A stretch of DNA of 64,000 bases from Saxidomus purpurata (taxonomy: Eukaryota > Mollusca > Bivalvia > Venerida > Veneridae): positions 5,439,403 through 5,503,402 of the forward strand of contig JAFMSR010000017.1 in the NCBI GenBank assembly GCA_022818135.1. Direction: 5' to 3'. This document shows, piece by piece, positions 1 through 11,904 of this stretch. Each line of letters begins with the position of its first letter. Position 1 is the first letter of the stretch. The notes under the pieces were generated by a model, which saw only the letters and a program-made list of their open reading frames with translations, was not told where the DNA came from and searched no databases. A program made the translations under genes and the position numbers.

Positions 1-560
1 TTTGAGTAGAAATAAAGGTCCTGTTACTCATTATCGTCAGGAAATAGCTCCTTTTGCACTATTCACGTCTACCGCATACTTATGACAGGGGACACAAACA
101 GGAATACATCCAAATTCCAGCCAGGAACCACTGAATGAAGTCTTAATAGCCCCAGTCCAGTTGATACTAGGTCTCAGTAGCCTTAGTCAAGCTATGTCAT
201 GACTTATTACACACAAGTACCTTGTGTCTTTGACACCACACTAAGCTGTTTTTAGGGGACTGCTCCAAGTGTAATTGTTGCTAGTACCAGTGTGCCGCAG
301 TCAGTCACAAAAAGGTGATGAAACTGCTCCTTATTCCTTGTCAGTCACTGTACCACTAACCAGTACCTGGAAGAGAGTGAAAAACAGTTAATATTTGATA
401 CAAATAATGTATTGTGAAGATAAATATGAGTGCAACTGCAACAGAGAAACTGAATATTGGCACAAGCATGCAGGAATGCAATGCCGAGAACAGGTCCATC
501 AACGTCTATATATCTGTGAAGAAATAATTACTTTACAGATAATGCAAATTACAGCCTTAC

Positions 561-942
561 ATCCACAATTCATCCGCATAACATTGGTGTAGTGGAGAGA
601 GCAAACAATTGCCAGTACATGAAAGTTCATCTCTCCGAAGAAGCTTCTCATTTCTTCGGTCAAATTCAAAGAAAATGAGGAATATAAAACAAACCCTGCA
701 AAATACTGATAAATATTAAGCACAACCTGCTTGAGGACTTGAACACTTAAAGACATCTGCAATACAAGAAAACACATTCTACCAAGTCAATTCACTGGTT
801 TGGACTTACTTGACCCTTGTCAATCAATATCCATGGGTCATAATACAGATCATAGTCATTACAAATGTAGATGAAATTACCTCCCTTGAACTGTATTTTA
901 GTATTACAACACATATGAACTGTGCAATCATGCAGAAAAATC
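561..942 (-). CDS. candidate exons of an unidentified gene (unresolved)
   Basis: I do not recognise this gene. On the minus strand the stretch 942-810 is open and runs from a TTTATAG acceptor to a strong GTAAGT donor, giving a peptide with segments such as NFIYICNDYDLYYDPW. A second open stretch, 756-561, lies between a TTGCAG acceptor and a GTAAGG donor. A third may start at 513 after a CTTCACAG acceptor. I could not chain all of these in one reading frame without a stop, so at least one boundary is wrong or the locus is broken. The AAGGGAGGTAATT in the first exon is common in mollusc repeats, which argues for caution. More open sequence lies upstream at 1376-1164, next to the inverted repeat that begins at 1366. 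No domain or function can be assigned. Confidence 0.2.
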
Positions 943-2039
943 CTATAAATAATTTTTAATTGTATAAAAGTGAAATAGATTAACCAAAACAGTGAACAAA
1001 TCAATAGCTGGCACTGAATTATGTCTTCAATCACTACGGCTGACTTCAAATTCTTTATGTGCTACACCAGATGCTTTGTAACATTGCTCCAAGTCTAAAT
1101 TTTGAAAATATTATTAGTAAACAATTTAATGCAAAATAGTAAATAAACACTGAAAATTACCTTGACCAGACTTGCCGGTCTTCCCGGACACCTATCATAA
1201 AGTAGAGGAAAACTGCCTTTGCCATCTCAAATACATGTCTAGTACTTTGTGAATACTTACAACCAAGAAGAAGACAGTCTAAAAAGACCCTCTGGTCTGA
1301 AAATTTCCTCCGGCTCAGACATTTCAGCCCCTCAGTGTGGGCAATATCAGGTACAAAGATCAAATCGAGGGCTTGGCGCAAAACTGGTCCAAGTCAAATT
1401 TTTCACAAAATCACTTTTTTACATAATTAAACAGTATTCAGTAAGATACACATTTAGTGCAAAAATAATGACTTATCTCTTTACTTTTTATGAAACTGTT
1501 GCTAAGAAACAAACAGGTCCATCTCAAAACAACAATTTGCATTGAGGCAAAAGAGGTCCAACTTGAGTTGGACTTGTTTTGCACTGAAATTATTAATGAA
1601 TCCCAACTGAATATCTCAGATAGACTTATTTTGCATCAAACTATTATGGAAAAATATTCTAATAGTCAAAGGAATCAAATATCATTTTTTTTAGTATTAG
1701 CACAATTCTGATATGATAGCCCTAAAAAAATAGGTTTGTTTCTTGTTACAGCCTGGAAAAAATATGGGTCGGTAGGTAGGGAACTGTTTTTTTGTTTTGC
1801 TATGGTAAATGGTACCTTCATGTTGAATATACAACATTGTATGGTGAAAGCAAACAAAGTGTCTTACATACAGTACAGCACAGGCGGATTTCGTTTTTGC
1901 CGCGCTATAGCGCGAGAGGTTTTACAACGCAGGAGCAATAAATCCATGCGGCATCGTGCGGCATAAGAATGCGAGTTGCGACAAATACCATGCCACGTGA
2001 CGCGGCGTAAAGGATTAAATTTTTCCTTTAAAATTGATG

Positions 2040-3480
2040 CATACTGTACAATGTACATGTAATTTTATAAAAGGTTTTATAAAATATAATTTTAAAGAAC
2101 TTTTGCATGAGTTACTTGAATTTACTATTCTCCAAGTATGTATTATAATATAATAAAAACATTGTCATGACTTTATTTTATTACAGATATCTTTGTTTGT
2201 CACAAGAATTATAATATAAGACTTAGTGCTTGTCAATGATATGTCCTCGCTTTGATGTTTTTTATTAAGCAAAAATGATTCTGAATCGAACCCGTGGTTA
2301 GGAATTCATCGAGCAATAAATGTTCTATATACGTGCATTTGAAAAACAGTCATTTTAAATGCATTCAAGGAACACGTTAGAAATATACATGTTCTATTGC
2401 ACTTCTTAATTAGCCGCATGAATATTTTCAATAATTATAGCAAACAGCATTAGATTTTGTGTCATTTACTATTTGGACGCAGGTTCAATTCCTACACACG
2501 GAGTGAGACAATAACATTTTACCAACAACCTTAGAGCTATTAATCGGTGACACAGGTATTTGATGTTTTATGAAAAAAAATTAAGATGATATTTTCTAAA
2601 GATAGCACTCAGTGGAAAGTAAAATCAAGTGCGGTAACGTCGAAGATTGCGACACAAAACTGTAACATTAACACCTCGTGCAAAGGCTTGGTTTCAAACA
2701 CGGGACATACTAGTATTACATTTTCTCTTTGCATGATTTTGCTGATTAAATAGCTTATTCTTACAATTTAGTGTAGTAGCATCTTGCTGCTATGACAGTT
2801 AAGTTTGATTTAAACTGAAATACAGTTCAAGAAGGAACGTGCACCCATTCCAGCCATATTTTGCAGACATAACTGTACTAGGGCAGCCAAATCACAGAAG
2901 GTCTATGTATTTCCAACTGTTCAGCCATTGTATTGCAATAAAGACCCTTCCAAACTGTTCTCTCAGAGGTATAAAGCTTTAAAACAGCTTTGTAAGAGCA
3001 ACAATATACATGTACTAAGAATACACCAGGATTTCTATTACTCACTGAGACATAGCTCTGATGATGAGCCTAACTAGACGCTTAGTGGTGTGACTAGATT
3101 TAAGTTAAAATGTGTGATACTACTTTTAAATTTAGGCAATGGATAAAAGGTGACCAGCCATGACAAAATGGGTCCAAATGAGGTGTTGGTCGAAAATTAG
3201 TTTTCAGTATATTCTGGTACATGTACTTATTCCACAACTGAATCATAAGTTTCAGACAAAAGTTCTTATTATAAATATGATACTGTTACAGACAGCACTA
3301 TGTCACATGGAAACGAAGCATATTTAGGTCTAAATGTTTATCAATATTCGTTATATTTTGGCATTTTTTTACCTCTTTAATTTCTTTATTTTTCTGAAAT
3401 TCTGACACATAAACATGTGTGAATGCATTCATGAAAGAATTTGTAATTTCAGACAGTTACTGTCTCATTTATTAAGACAA
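2040..3480. other. non-coding stretch inside the 1.4-6.5 kb element
   Basis: No convincing reading frame or spliced exon was found. Three short segments resemble tRNA T-arms (around 2287 on the minus strand, 2473 on the plus strand, and 2690), but none has a matching A box or cloverleaf. They may be worn SINE heads. Confidence 0.3.
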
Positions 3481-3503
3481 AAATCAGGCAAAAAAGAAGC
3501 ATA

Positions 3504-4583
3504 AACAAGAGCTGTCCCTCACAAGTGACGAATGCCCCCGAAAGAGGTGCCTCACAGTCTGTGTCCTCTCCATGTGCTCAATAAATGTGCTATGTAATTT
3601 TAAAATCCTTCCATGCATGACAGAGTTATCATGCATACAGTATTCCATTACTTTAAACACTAAGTGTGACCTTGACCTTTGAGGTAGGGACTTGGGTCTT
3701 GCACGCGACACATCCGCTTGATGTGCTAGACATTTGTGCCACGTTATTTTAAAATCCTTCAAAGCATAATAAAGTTATAGTCCGGACACAAATGTATGCA
3801 TATATACAGGATTCCATTACCTATAAACTCTAAGTGTGACCTTGACCTTTGTGGTAGGGATGTGGGTCTTGCACGCGACACGTCGTCTTGATGTGCTAGA
3901 CATTTGTGCCATACTATTTTAAAATCCTTCAATGCATGACAAAGTTACAGTCCGGACAAGAATGTGTGCATATATGCATATATAGAGGAATCCATTACCT
4001 TCAAACTCTAAGTGTGACCTTGACCTTTGAGCTAGGGACCTGGGTCTTGCACGCGACACGTCGTCTTGATGTGCTAGACATTTGTGCCAAGTTATTTTAA
4101 AATCCTTCAATGCATGACAAAGTTACAGTCCGGACACGAATGTGTGCATATATGCATATATAGAGGAATCCATTACCTTCTAACTCTAAGTATGACCTTG
4201 ACCTTTGAGCTAGGGACGTGGGTCTTGCACGCGACACGTTGTCTTGATGTGCTAGACATGTGTGCCTAGTTATTTTAAAATCCTTCAATGCATGACAAAG
4301 TTACAGTCCGGACACGAATGTGTGCATATATAGAGGATTCCATAACCTTCATACTCCAAGTGTGACCTTCACCTTTGAGGTAGGGATGTGGGTCTTGCAC
4401 GCGACACGTCGTCTTGATGTGCTAGACATGTGTGCCAAGTTATTTTAAAATCCTTCAATGCATGACAAAGTTACAGTCCGGACACGAATTTGTAAGTGGG
4501 GACGCACGGACGGACGGACAGACGGACGGACGGACAGACGGACAGACGGTGCGATTTTAATATGCCACCCTTCGGTGGCATAA
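3504..4583 (+). repeat. pearl/HINE-like bivalve repeat with ~175-bp tandem core
   Basis: The element starts AACAAGAGCTGTCCCTCACA, carries about five direct copies of a unit of roughly 175 bp (marked by ACAGTCCGGACA near 3778, 3949, 4127, 4305 and 4475), then an ACGG/ACAG microsatellite (4503-4548), and ends in the hairpin ATGCCACCCTTCGGTGGCAT. This order of head, tandem core, ACGG microsatellite and terminal hairpin matches the published pearl family of bivalves, which are viewed as Helitron-like non-autonomous elements. The short ORFs in the units are by-products of the repeats. Confidence 0.7.
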
Positions 4584-4773
4584 AAATGATGTCACATTAA
4601 CGAAGTCATTCTCGATTGCACCTCATTTAGGCCAAAAATGTCATGGTGCATCTTATATTTATACAAGGCAAATATTGAAAAAGGCAAATATTGCTCTTTG
4701 ATATTACAGCAGAAAAAAAGCATCACAGTTAAACCAGTGTTAAAGGCCATCTTGCTATTAAAACCCCTTTTTG

Positions 4774-5554
4774 TTAGCTCACCTGGTTTTGCCAGGGTGA
4801 GCTTTTCTAATAGATGATAGTTATTAGTTTCTTTCATGAGCACGAGATTCAGATCAAAATATCCGTCACTGAGGGTAACTGTTTTGGCAGGAATGAGGCT
4901 GAAACAGTACCCGAAGTGACGGATATTTCCATCTGAACCAAGTATCTCATGGCAGAAACTTTTTCTTGCATACCATCTTGCACTTTGAAATAGATATTTA
5001 AATTCAAACTTATCAAAATGATGCATTGTAATATAAAAACAAACGTTATTCAGATGCTGTGTTTGGGAAAGTGAGGTCACATTGTTTATAATGTTACGTC
5101 ACAAGTAATTCGCGTAAGTCATCTTACACGGGGTGGGGGAGTGGGGGGGATTTAAGATGAGATTTTCCAGCACTGGTAAAAAACTGCAGATATCCCCATC
5201 TGGTATGCAAGAACAGTTGTTCGTCGGCCGTCAAGATTTTGATTCAACCAACATCTCCTCTGAAACCACTGGGCAAATGTTGATGAAACCATGCAGGGAT
5301 GTTCCTTGTATGAAGCTCTAACAAAACTGTTCAAAGAATTCTAATCCATGCAGAACTCTGTTTGCTATGGCATAAAATTAGGAAATTTTTTTTAAAATCT
5401 TCTCTGAAAGCACAAAGCCTAGAGCTTAGATATTTGGAATGTTACTAAGCATTGTGTAGTGGACCTTTACGAATTATGTTAAAATCATGACCCCTTGTAT
5501 TATTGGCAATTGATATACAGGTAAATGACATAAGGCCCTCTTGGCCCTCTTGTT
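4774..5554 (-). repeat. hairpin-ended bivalve repeat, family A, reverse orientation
   Basis: It begins with the hairpin TTAGCTCACCTGGTTTTGCC followed by AGGGTGAGCTTTT, and ends near ATAAGGCCCTCTTGGCCCTC. The same end pair occurs at 50,230-51,292, at 60,441-62,312 and, with a different hairpin loop, at 14,056-14,417. The inner part contains the phrases shared by the other copies, for example the run around 5240-5320 that matches 60,520-60,610. It is non-coding. The 162-residue minus-strand ORF over its left end shows no recognisable domain. Confidence 0.6.
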
Positions 5555-7066
5555 CTAAATCTACCACATGTTTTCCAATGAGATTTACCCACTTCTCAGG
5601 CACAACCACTTTTTATGGTCTTGATACAGGTTTGACAGTAAATTAGTTACAGTATAGCAGGTCATTTGTTAAAAATGTTGATCAACATAGATTTATTGAT
5701 ATACAGTGTTTTTGTCTTTGTTTAACTTATTAAATTTTTTTGTGTATATGAACTGACTTTTCTGCATCCATGCAGTTGTTATTGAAGTGTAATCATATAT
5801 TTATGTAGAGGAATTATTCTTTGACGAAATATAATGGGATCATGCTAATGTTCACTCTAAAGCATTTTAAAATGATCACGTTTTAAACAGTTTCGAACTG
5901 TTAACTTTGAAATAAATTTTATTTGGAGGTTTTCATAGCAGTTGTTGTTACTTGGCTGAAGATATATTTGCAACAAAGTCTAATTTCTGTTTTTGCAGAG
6001 AAGGAGGTGATTTCTAGTTGTCAGCTACGAAATATTATTTGGTCCATACTGAAAGTTTAAAACATAAAACCTATAATAATTGATTAATTTGGAACAATTT
6101 TTCCAAAACGATTGTTTTTTTGCAAGTTAGACCTATTCTGCTTTTAACTTTCAGTGCAAGACAAGTCCATTTGAAGTTGGACCTTTTTTGCATTGAATTA
6201 TTTGTTACATAATTAGGTCCAACTTGAGATGGACTTGTTTTGCACTGAAAAACTCAGTGCAAGATAAGTCCAACTTTCTAAAACCATAATTAGACTAAAA
6301 ATAATTAAAAAATAAAATCATTTACCAAATCTAGTGAGGATTCACACCAAAAATGTAAATTTTCATTCATGTAATCATAATTTTAAGAAATTTATTCAGT
6401 TTTTTGTGTCTCCTGAAAAATTTACAAAAACTGAGTTGGTCCAGTTTTGCGCCAAGCCCTCGAAATGCTCCGCAATCAAATTCTGCGGTACATGACATAA
6501 GTCAAACTAAATCTATACAACTGGGTCCAACAATTAAATAAGGTGGCAGACAAAGTATCCCGGCTTACCGGTAAGTGTTATGTGCAGTGTTGCATCTAGA
6601 AAGTTGGTCTTTGATTAATACCACACATCCCACCAACTGCTAACTGTGACAGCCCTGCCCAAAGCGGCATCTCTGGATTTCTGGAATTGATATTTCAAAT
6701 GTTTTTCTGTATTTTTTCTTTCAAATATCCACCAATTTAAACCCCAATATATAAACTTAGCTGCACTTGATACCAAATATTACCTCTGGGCTAATTTTAA
6801 ATGACATGCTAAAGTGAAAGTAGCCATTTCCCAGTTTTCAGAAAAATATTACATATTTTTATTATATAATATGAAATAATATAAAGAAAATTCATAATTA
6901 TATATAATTTCTGCAATTCACATGTTCTTACAGCATCTCTCTGCACTATGACCAAGTTTCATAAAGATATCTTTAAAAATAAACAAGTTATTCAATTTCA
7001 AACAGAATTACCACTGTTCAAACTTCCCGCCTATATCAGGCCTCAGACCACAGTTATTTTTACTAT

Positions 7067-7859
7067 GGCAGTGGCTAGAGTTACGGTACCGTAACTCTAG
7101 TCCCCGAGTCTAGAGTTACGGAAGTTCCGTATCTCTAGCAAAACCCTAAGAGGAAAGGCTAGAGTTACGGAAGTTTATAAAGGTATATGTATGTTGCTTT
7201 AAATATGCATGATAATGTATTGTATCATAGCCGCAATTATGGTAATACATAAACATCGGAAATATCGTTGTTATCCTCGTCTTTACTTGAGCGTTCCATT
7301 GCAGTTGGACAATTATATCATATGTTGTGCAAAGCATGATAGAAGTTAAGTAAAATGTGTTGTTTTTGTATTTAGTCTGACTACATTTAAGCCACGCCAC
7401 GAGAAAGCACTCAAATCGTGACAAAAAGGAAAGATCGAAAGTACAGCTGTTAAATTTAAAAATTAATCTTAATTTTTTTTTTAGTTTACGTTTTTCGTAC
7501 TCTTAGAATTCTAATATTCTTCTTTTCTTTATCTTACTATTGTTTAATTAACGTTCACGTAAATATGTGCAAGAATATACAACATGACAATAATAGTTCC
7601 GATATTAGCAACATATTAAATTATAACCAAAATGGCGCCTGTGAAGTTGTCGTACATACAACAGATCAGTTTGTTCACGAATAGTGGTAAAATATTTAAG
7701 TTTACAATACATTATCATGCATATATTAAAGCAATATACATACCTTTATAAACTTCCGTAACTCTAGCCTTTCCTCTTAGGGTTTTGCTAGAGATACGGA
7801 ACTTCCGTAACTCTAGACTCGGAGGCTAGAGTTACGGTACCGTAACTCTAGCCACAGCC
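7067..7859. mobile_element. 793-bp MITE with 9-bp target duplication (Mutator-like)
   Basis: The left end reads GGCAGTGGCTAGAGTTACGG and the right end is the complement of GGCTGTGGCTAGAGTTACGG. The inverted repeats run about 170 bp on each side, up to the shared TAATGTATTGTA. TTTTACTAT lies immediately outside both ends (7058-7066 and 7860-7868), a 9-bp target duplication typical of Mutator-type elements. Inside each end are perfect palindromes built on CTAGAGTTACGGTACCGTAA, so each terminus can fold by itself as well as pair with the other end. The interior has no transposase; the 92-residue minus-strand ORF is low complexity. Confidence 0.75.
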
Positions 7860-7869
7860 TTTTACTATA

Positions 7870-8635
7870 TGTTCTATATAAACATTATGCCAGCTGGCAA
7901 TTTCTCTGACATCCCGATCAAATAAAACTAACCTGTTCTGAATAATATCATCCAAGTGCAACATTTTAAGCTCCAGTAAACTATAGGTTGACCGGCATTT
8001 TTTTCACCATTTCAGGTCAAAGTTCATGAGTATGAATAATCTCTGTAAATGGTCGGAACCATGCAAAATCACTACTGTAAACAAGCAGTCAAGTAATATT
8101 TTCTGACATAAAAACTTCAATAAAATTATCATTTTTATGCTATTTTAGGTCTTCTCTGCCAATAAATGCCCTTTATCCTATATCTTTCATTCAAAAAATT
8201 AAAAATATCCAGCATCAAACACAAGCACTATTTTACCTATAACTGCTTCCGTATTGTGGTCAACCAAGGGCAAATAACTGTGGTCTGATGCCTATTTCCA
8301 AATAGGTCTAGCTACGCCCCTGGTGGTTACATATATTTAATGTTCAAGAACTGTTCTTATAATGTCCTAGAAGAATTCAACTATTCCTAAACATAAGAAC
8401 ACAGTTTTGCAAGGGTGAACAATTAAACTATTTCCTTGATCAGAAATTGCAAATGGCTTTGAGTTACTTGAACATATTTGACAATTAGCAAACATTACAA
8501 GTTTGAATAAATTACTTTACTTGAATACTGAAATAAATTGCATTAAACAAATCCTAATACACTACGTAGACAATCTACTGTAAATCCTGTACATTTTGAT
8601 ATCTGAGTCAACATATTTGTTAAACATCATAACCA
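7870..8635. other. non-coding, nothing recognised
   Basis: AT-rich sequence without a supported exon or clear repeat. The phrase around CAGACCACAGTTATTT at 7046-7060 has an inverted counterpart near 8275-8290 (AATAACTGTGGTCTGATGCC), so the MITE may sit within an older inverted-repeat element of about 1.3 kb. Confidence 0.3.
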
Positions 8636-9142
8636 TTTTTGCCGAGCCGCTTATGAAAGCTCGATATAGGTGTCCAAATGATGGTTCGGAGTATGTGCGT
8701 TCGTCCGTCCTTGCGAGCGAGCGTGCGTCCGTCTGAGTTTAGTTTGTCTGGGCTGTAACTTATCCATGGATCAAGGGATTCTTAAATAACTTGGCACACA
8801 TGTTCAACATCATGAGACGGACTGTCATGCGCATGAACCAGGTCCCTAAGTCTAAGGTCACACTTAGAGTTTATAGGTCAAACTCAAGAATGACTGTCTG
8901 GAGCATTTCTTCTTTATGCATGAAAGGATTTTGATGTTACTTGGCACAAATGTTCACCATCATGAGACGGAGTGCCATGCGCAAGAATCAGGTCCCTAGG
9001 TCTAAGGTCAAGGTCACACTTAGAGGTTATAGGTCAAACTCAAGAATGACTGTCTGGAACATTTCTTCTTTATGCATGAAAGGATTTTTGTGTTATTTGG
9101 CGCAAATGTTCACCACCATGAGAAGGAGTGTCATGCGCAATT
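8636..9142 (-). repeat. bivalve tandem-unit repeat fragment
   Basis: A head with GAGCCGCTTATGAAAGCTCG and a CGTTCGTCCGTCC microsatellite precedes three partial copies of a unit of roughly 170 bp (each with ACTTGGCAC-like and CATCATGAGACGGA-like phrases near 8790, 8938 and 9097). It is a truncated relative of the pearl-like class, in reverse orientation. Confidence 0.55.
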
Positions 9143-9479
9143 CTGCTCATTTGGGCTCTTTCTTTAACATATTTATAATTACTTTTGATTAAGAAGAGAT
9201 TGCATAGATAGTAAAATACTGTGTACAATGTATATAGCAAAAGGGTGCTGAATTCAAGCGCATGTACAAACTCATTATAATGCGATGGCTGCATCGACCA
9301 TTTGATTGGTTTTGAACTTCCTCTGTATGAATCTATATAATTTTTATCATAATTATCAGATCTAAAAATCTGTATAAAAGAAAACTATTGTAAAAGGTTA
9401 AAATGTATGATAAATAATGATTAATAACACGGCAATGTCCAATATTACAAATAAGAACATTGTTGGAACCAGTGTGTGC

Positions 9480-10092
9480 TCCCCGAAGTAGGTTTAGCAA
9501 TTCAAATGTTTATATTGGAAAAAACTGCCTATACATAAAATAGCTATTTGAAAGTAACAAAGGTCCATAACTCTGCTATAAATAAGCTGATGGTATTGGT
9601 AGTCATCAATCATTGTTTGCATTCCTGCAAAGTTTAAACAAAATTTAACAAACCATGCACTAACCAAGATAATTATGGGTCTGGATGGCAAAAATGCATG
9701 TGTAATACAGCTATTTGAAAATAACAAAGAGCCATAACTCAGCCATTAATAAACAGAATGTAGCAGTACTTTGATGCGCATCCTTTGCCCAGCCATACAT
9801 AATTATATTCACACAAAGTTTCAAGGAAACCAGTCAGTACCAAGACACAGCTCCAGAAAAAAATATCTTTATAAAATGGCTATTTTAAGTAACAAAGGGC
9901 CATACCTCTGCTATAAATAGCTGGATTGTGCATTCCTCTACCTAAAAATACATTCCTGCCAAGTTTCAATAAAATCTTACCAACCGGTGAGAACCAAGAT
10001 TATGGCTCCAGAATGAAAAACTTGTGAGGTACAGAAGGATGGATGACAACATCAAAACAATATCACTCCGCCTTCGGTTAGGGTTAACAAAA
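9480..10092 (+). repeat. diverged tandem repeat ending in a CCTTCGG hairpin
   Basis: Three to four diverged copies of a unit of about 170 bp with the phrase AACAAAGGGCCATAACTCTG, common in bivalve repeats. It finishes near ATCACTCCGCCTTCGGTTAG at 10,060-10,085. Non-coding. Confidence 0.5.
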
Positions 10093-10625
10093 GAAAAAAC
10101 CTATCAGTGACCAAGCAATTCTGTGTAGGGAAGGGAGCTCAGGCAGTTAATAAAGTATTTCCAATAAATCCAAATGAATGGGCTGAAACTGTCACTCATA
10201 ATCCAAAATGCTTCACCAAGAAGAAAGTTGAAATAAGAACTACTAGTAAGTGGTTCTTGTAAGAGTATACCAAACACAATAAACTGCATGATAGGCAGTA
10301 AAAGCAGTCATTTGATTGCATTCTACTGTTTCTGTTTCCTGTTATGAACTGTTCTTATTTTGGTTTTGAGCTTTCTGAACATTGATTACATTAAGTAACG
10401 TATTGTCTGTCGTTATTTTGAGCTGTATCAAGCAAGTAAAAATGGGTACCATGCTAGAAAGACAGATTATTTGGTTGTCATAGCCCTCAAATAATTCAAT
10501 TGATATTACACACATAGAGACAGCTATTATAATATACATGTTGTTTGTACAAATACATGTTTTTTGCATTCTAAATGCCACAGAAATGTTCTCCTTTTGC
10601 TATAAATTATATCCAATTTGCATAT

Positions 10626-11354
10626 GTAAGGAGTGTAAGATTTTGGGAAGTTCTAGTTGTTCTAAAAGTAAGGTTATCATTTTTGGCTGAAAGAATATCA
10701 TCAGTTGTTTAATCATGTACTACACACTCTATCATAAATATTACCTGCTGAACTTCATAATTATAAGATGGTATGATGAAATGTACTTTAAATGTAACAT
10801 GTGGCCACTTTGGTCTTACACAAAGTACATTGTACATGTGAACATAAAAAGTGCTTGTAATACAATCCAACAAATGAACATAGAATAATTGTAAATTTGC
10901 TGTAGTAAATAATTGGTAGAAATATGCCTGTTAATCTATGTGTGATTAGTTCTAAGTCTTAACTAACAAAGTATACAAGCATTTGGTAAGGAGTGTAAGA
11001 AAAAGATGTTGAAGTCTGTAACAGAGTATAAAAAGTCAAACTTTGTTTAAAACTGCTGAAAAGAAGTCAGTTTTCAAGTTTTATTCAACTAGAGTGCTTG
11101 CTCTTTCTAAAAACTAATTCAGTCTTGTTTTGTAGACAACTTTAGTTTAGTTTTCAGTTTAACAGTCCGGTAGTGTATGAATAATCAATTAAAAAAACAG
11201 AGTAAGAATGTTTAACTCTTTATATATATATACACTTGTAATGATCAATGCTTTACTATTTTCCATGTTTATGATAATGAAACACTTTCCAAGACAAAGG
11301 AAAAAGCTGCTGAATAAAATACTGGACACATTATTTTTTGTAAGGAGTGTAAGA
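10626..11354 (+). repeat. three spaced copies of GTAAGGAGTGTAAGA
   Basis: The 15-mer GTAAGGAGTGTAAGA occurs exactly at 10,626-10,640, 10,986-11,000 and 11,340-11,354, about 355-360 bp apart, in otherwise unrelated AT-rich sequence. It lies just downstream of the minus-strand CACTA transposase relic. Short subterminal repeats of this sort are usual in CACTA elements, so this may be its 3' subterminal region. No end of that element could be fixed. Confidence 0.4.
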
Positions 11355-11904
11355 AATTACACTGAAAAAGATGGTTTACGTATTACTAAATCCTTATTTT
11401 TAATGCTAAACATCGTCAGATTTACACAAAATTTTCCATATTTTTATAGAAAACGCTGTTAATGAATTTTTAGTAACTCTTTTCTAGCATTTCACATTGA
11501 GAATTTTTTTTTGAAAACTTTTGGCATCACATGTTAGAAAATATGGCCTTATTTAACACAAAAATGACAAAAATAATTTTTTGGAGGAAGTTGGAACTTT
11601 CAAATCTTGTTTCTTTCAAAGCATTAACATATATTTTAATGAAATACAGAAAGAAGGTAGGACAATTATGCCATTCTAGAGCACAGAGACATGGCACCTT
11701 TGTGTGTATTCATTTGTACTTTTTGTTGCAATTTCCTAAACAAAAATTGAAATTAAAAAAAAATCCTTCTTTTTTCCTTGTAGAAATTTGGTTTTATTAA
11801 TTTCAATGTATCTTGATCTTGCTAGAATTACTAAAATTCATATCCACAATATTTGATTTTCAACCCCCAATGTCACAATTTTAGCCATTTTTTTTTAAGT
11901 GCCC

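Larger units (their letters stand above)
1366..6462. mobile_element. 5.1-kb inverted-repeat DNA transposon, coding part not recognised
   Basis: The left end reads CGAGGGCTTGGCGCAAAACT and the right end is its reverse complement, with similarity continuing a further 10-15 bp inwards. AAAT lies directly outside both ends (1362-1365 and 6463-6466), a possible 4-bp target duplication. Related subterminal motifs (GTCCAACTTGAG and GACTTGTTTTGCACTGAA) recur in both orientations at about 1555-1585, 6140-6190 and 6210-6270. The interior holds a pearl-like repeat (3504-4583) and a hairpin-ended repeat (4774-5554); no transposase reading frame is visible, so the copy is non-autonomous or eroded. A 4-bp duplication would fit Sola or Chapaev-type elements, but that is only a guess. 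Confidence 0.5.

Noticed and set aside
2460..2510. A tRNA gene (GGTTCAATTCC B box)
   Set aside because: No A box, anticodon arm or acceptor pairing could be drawn around it.
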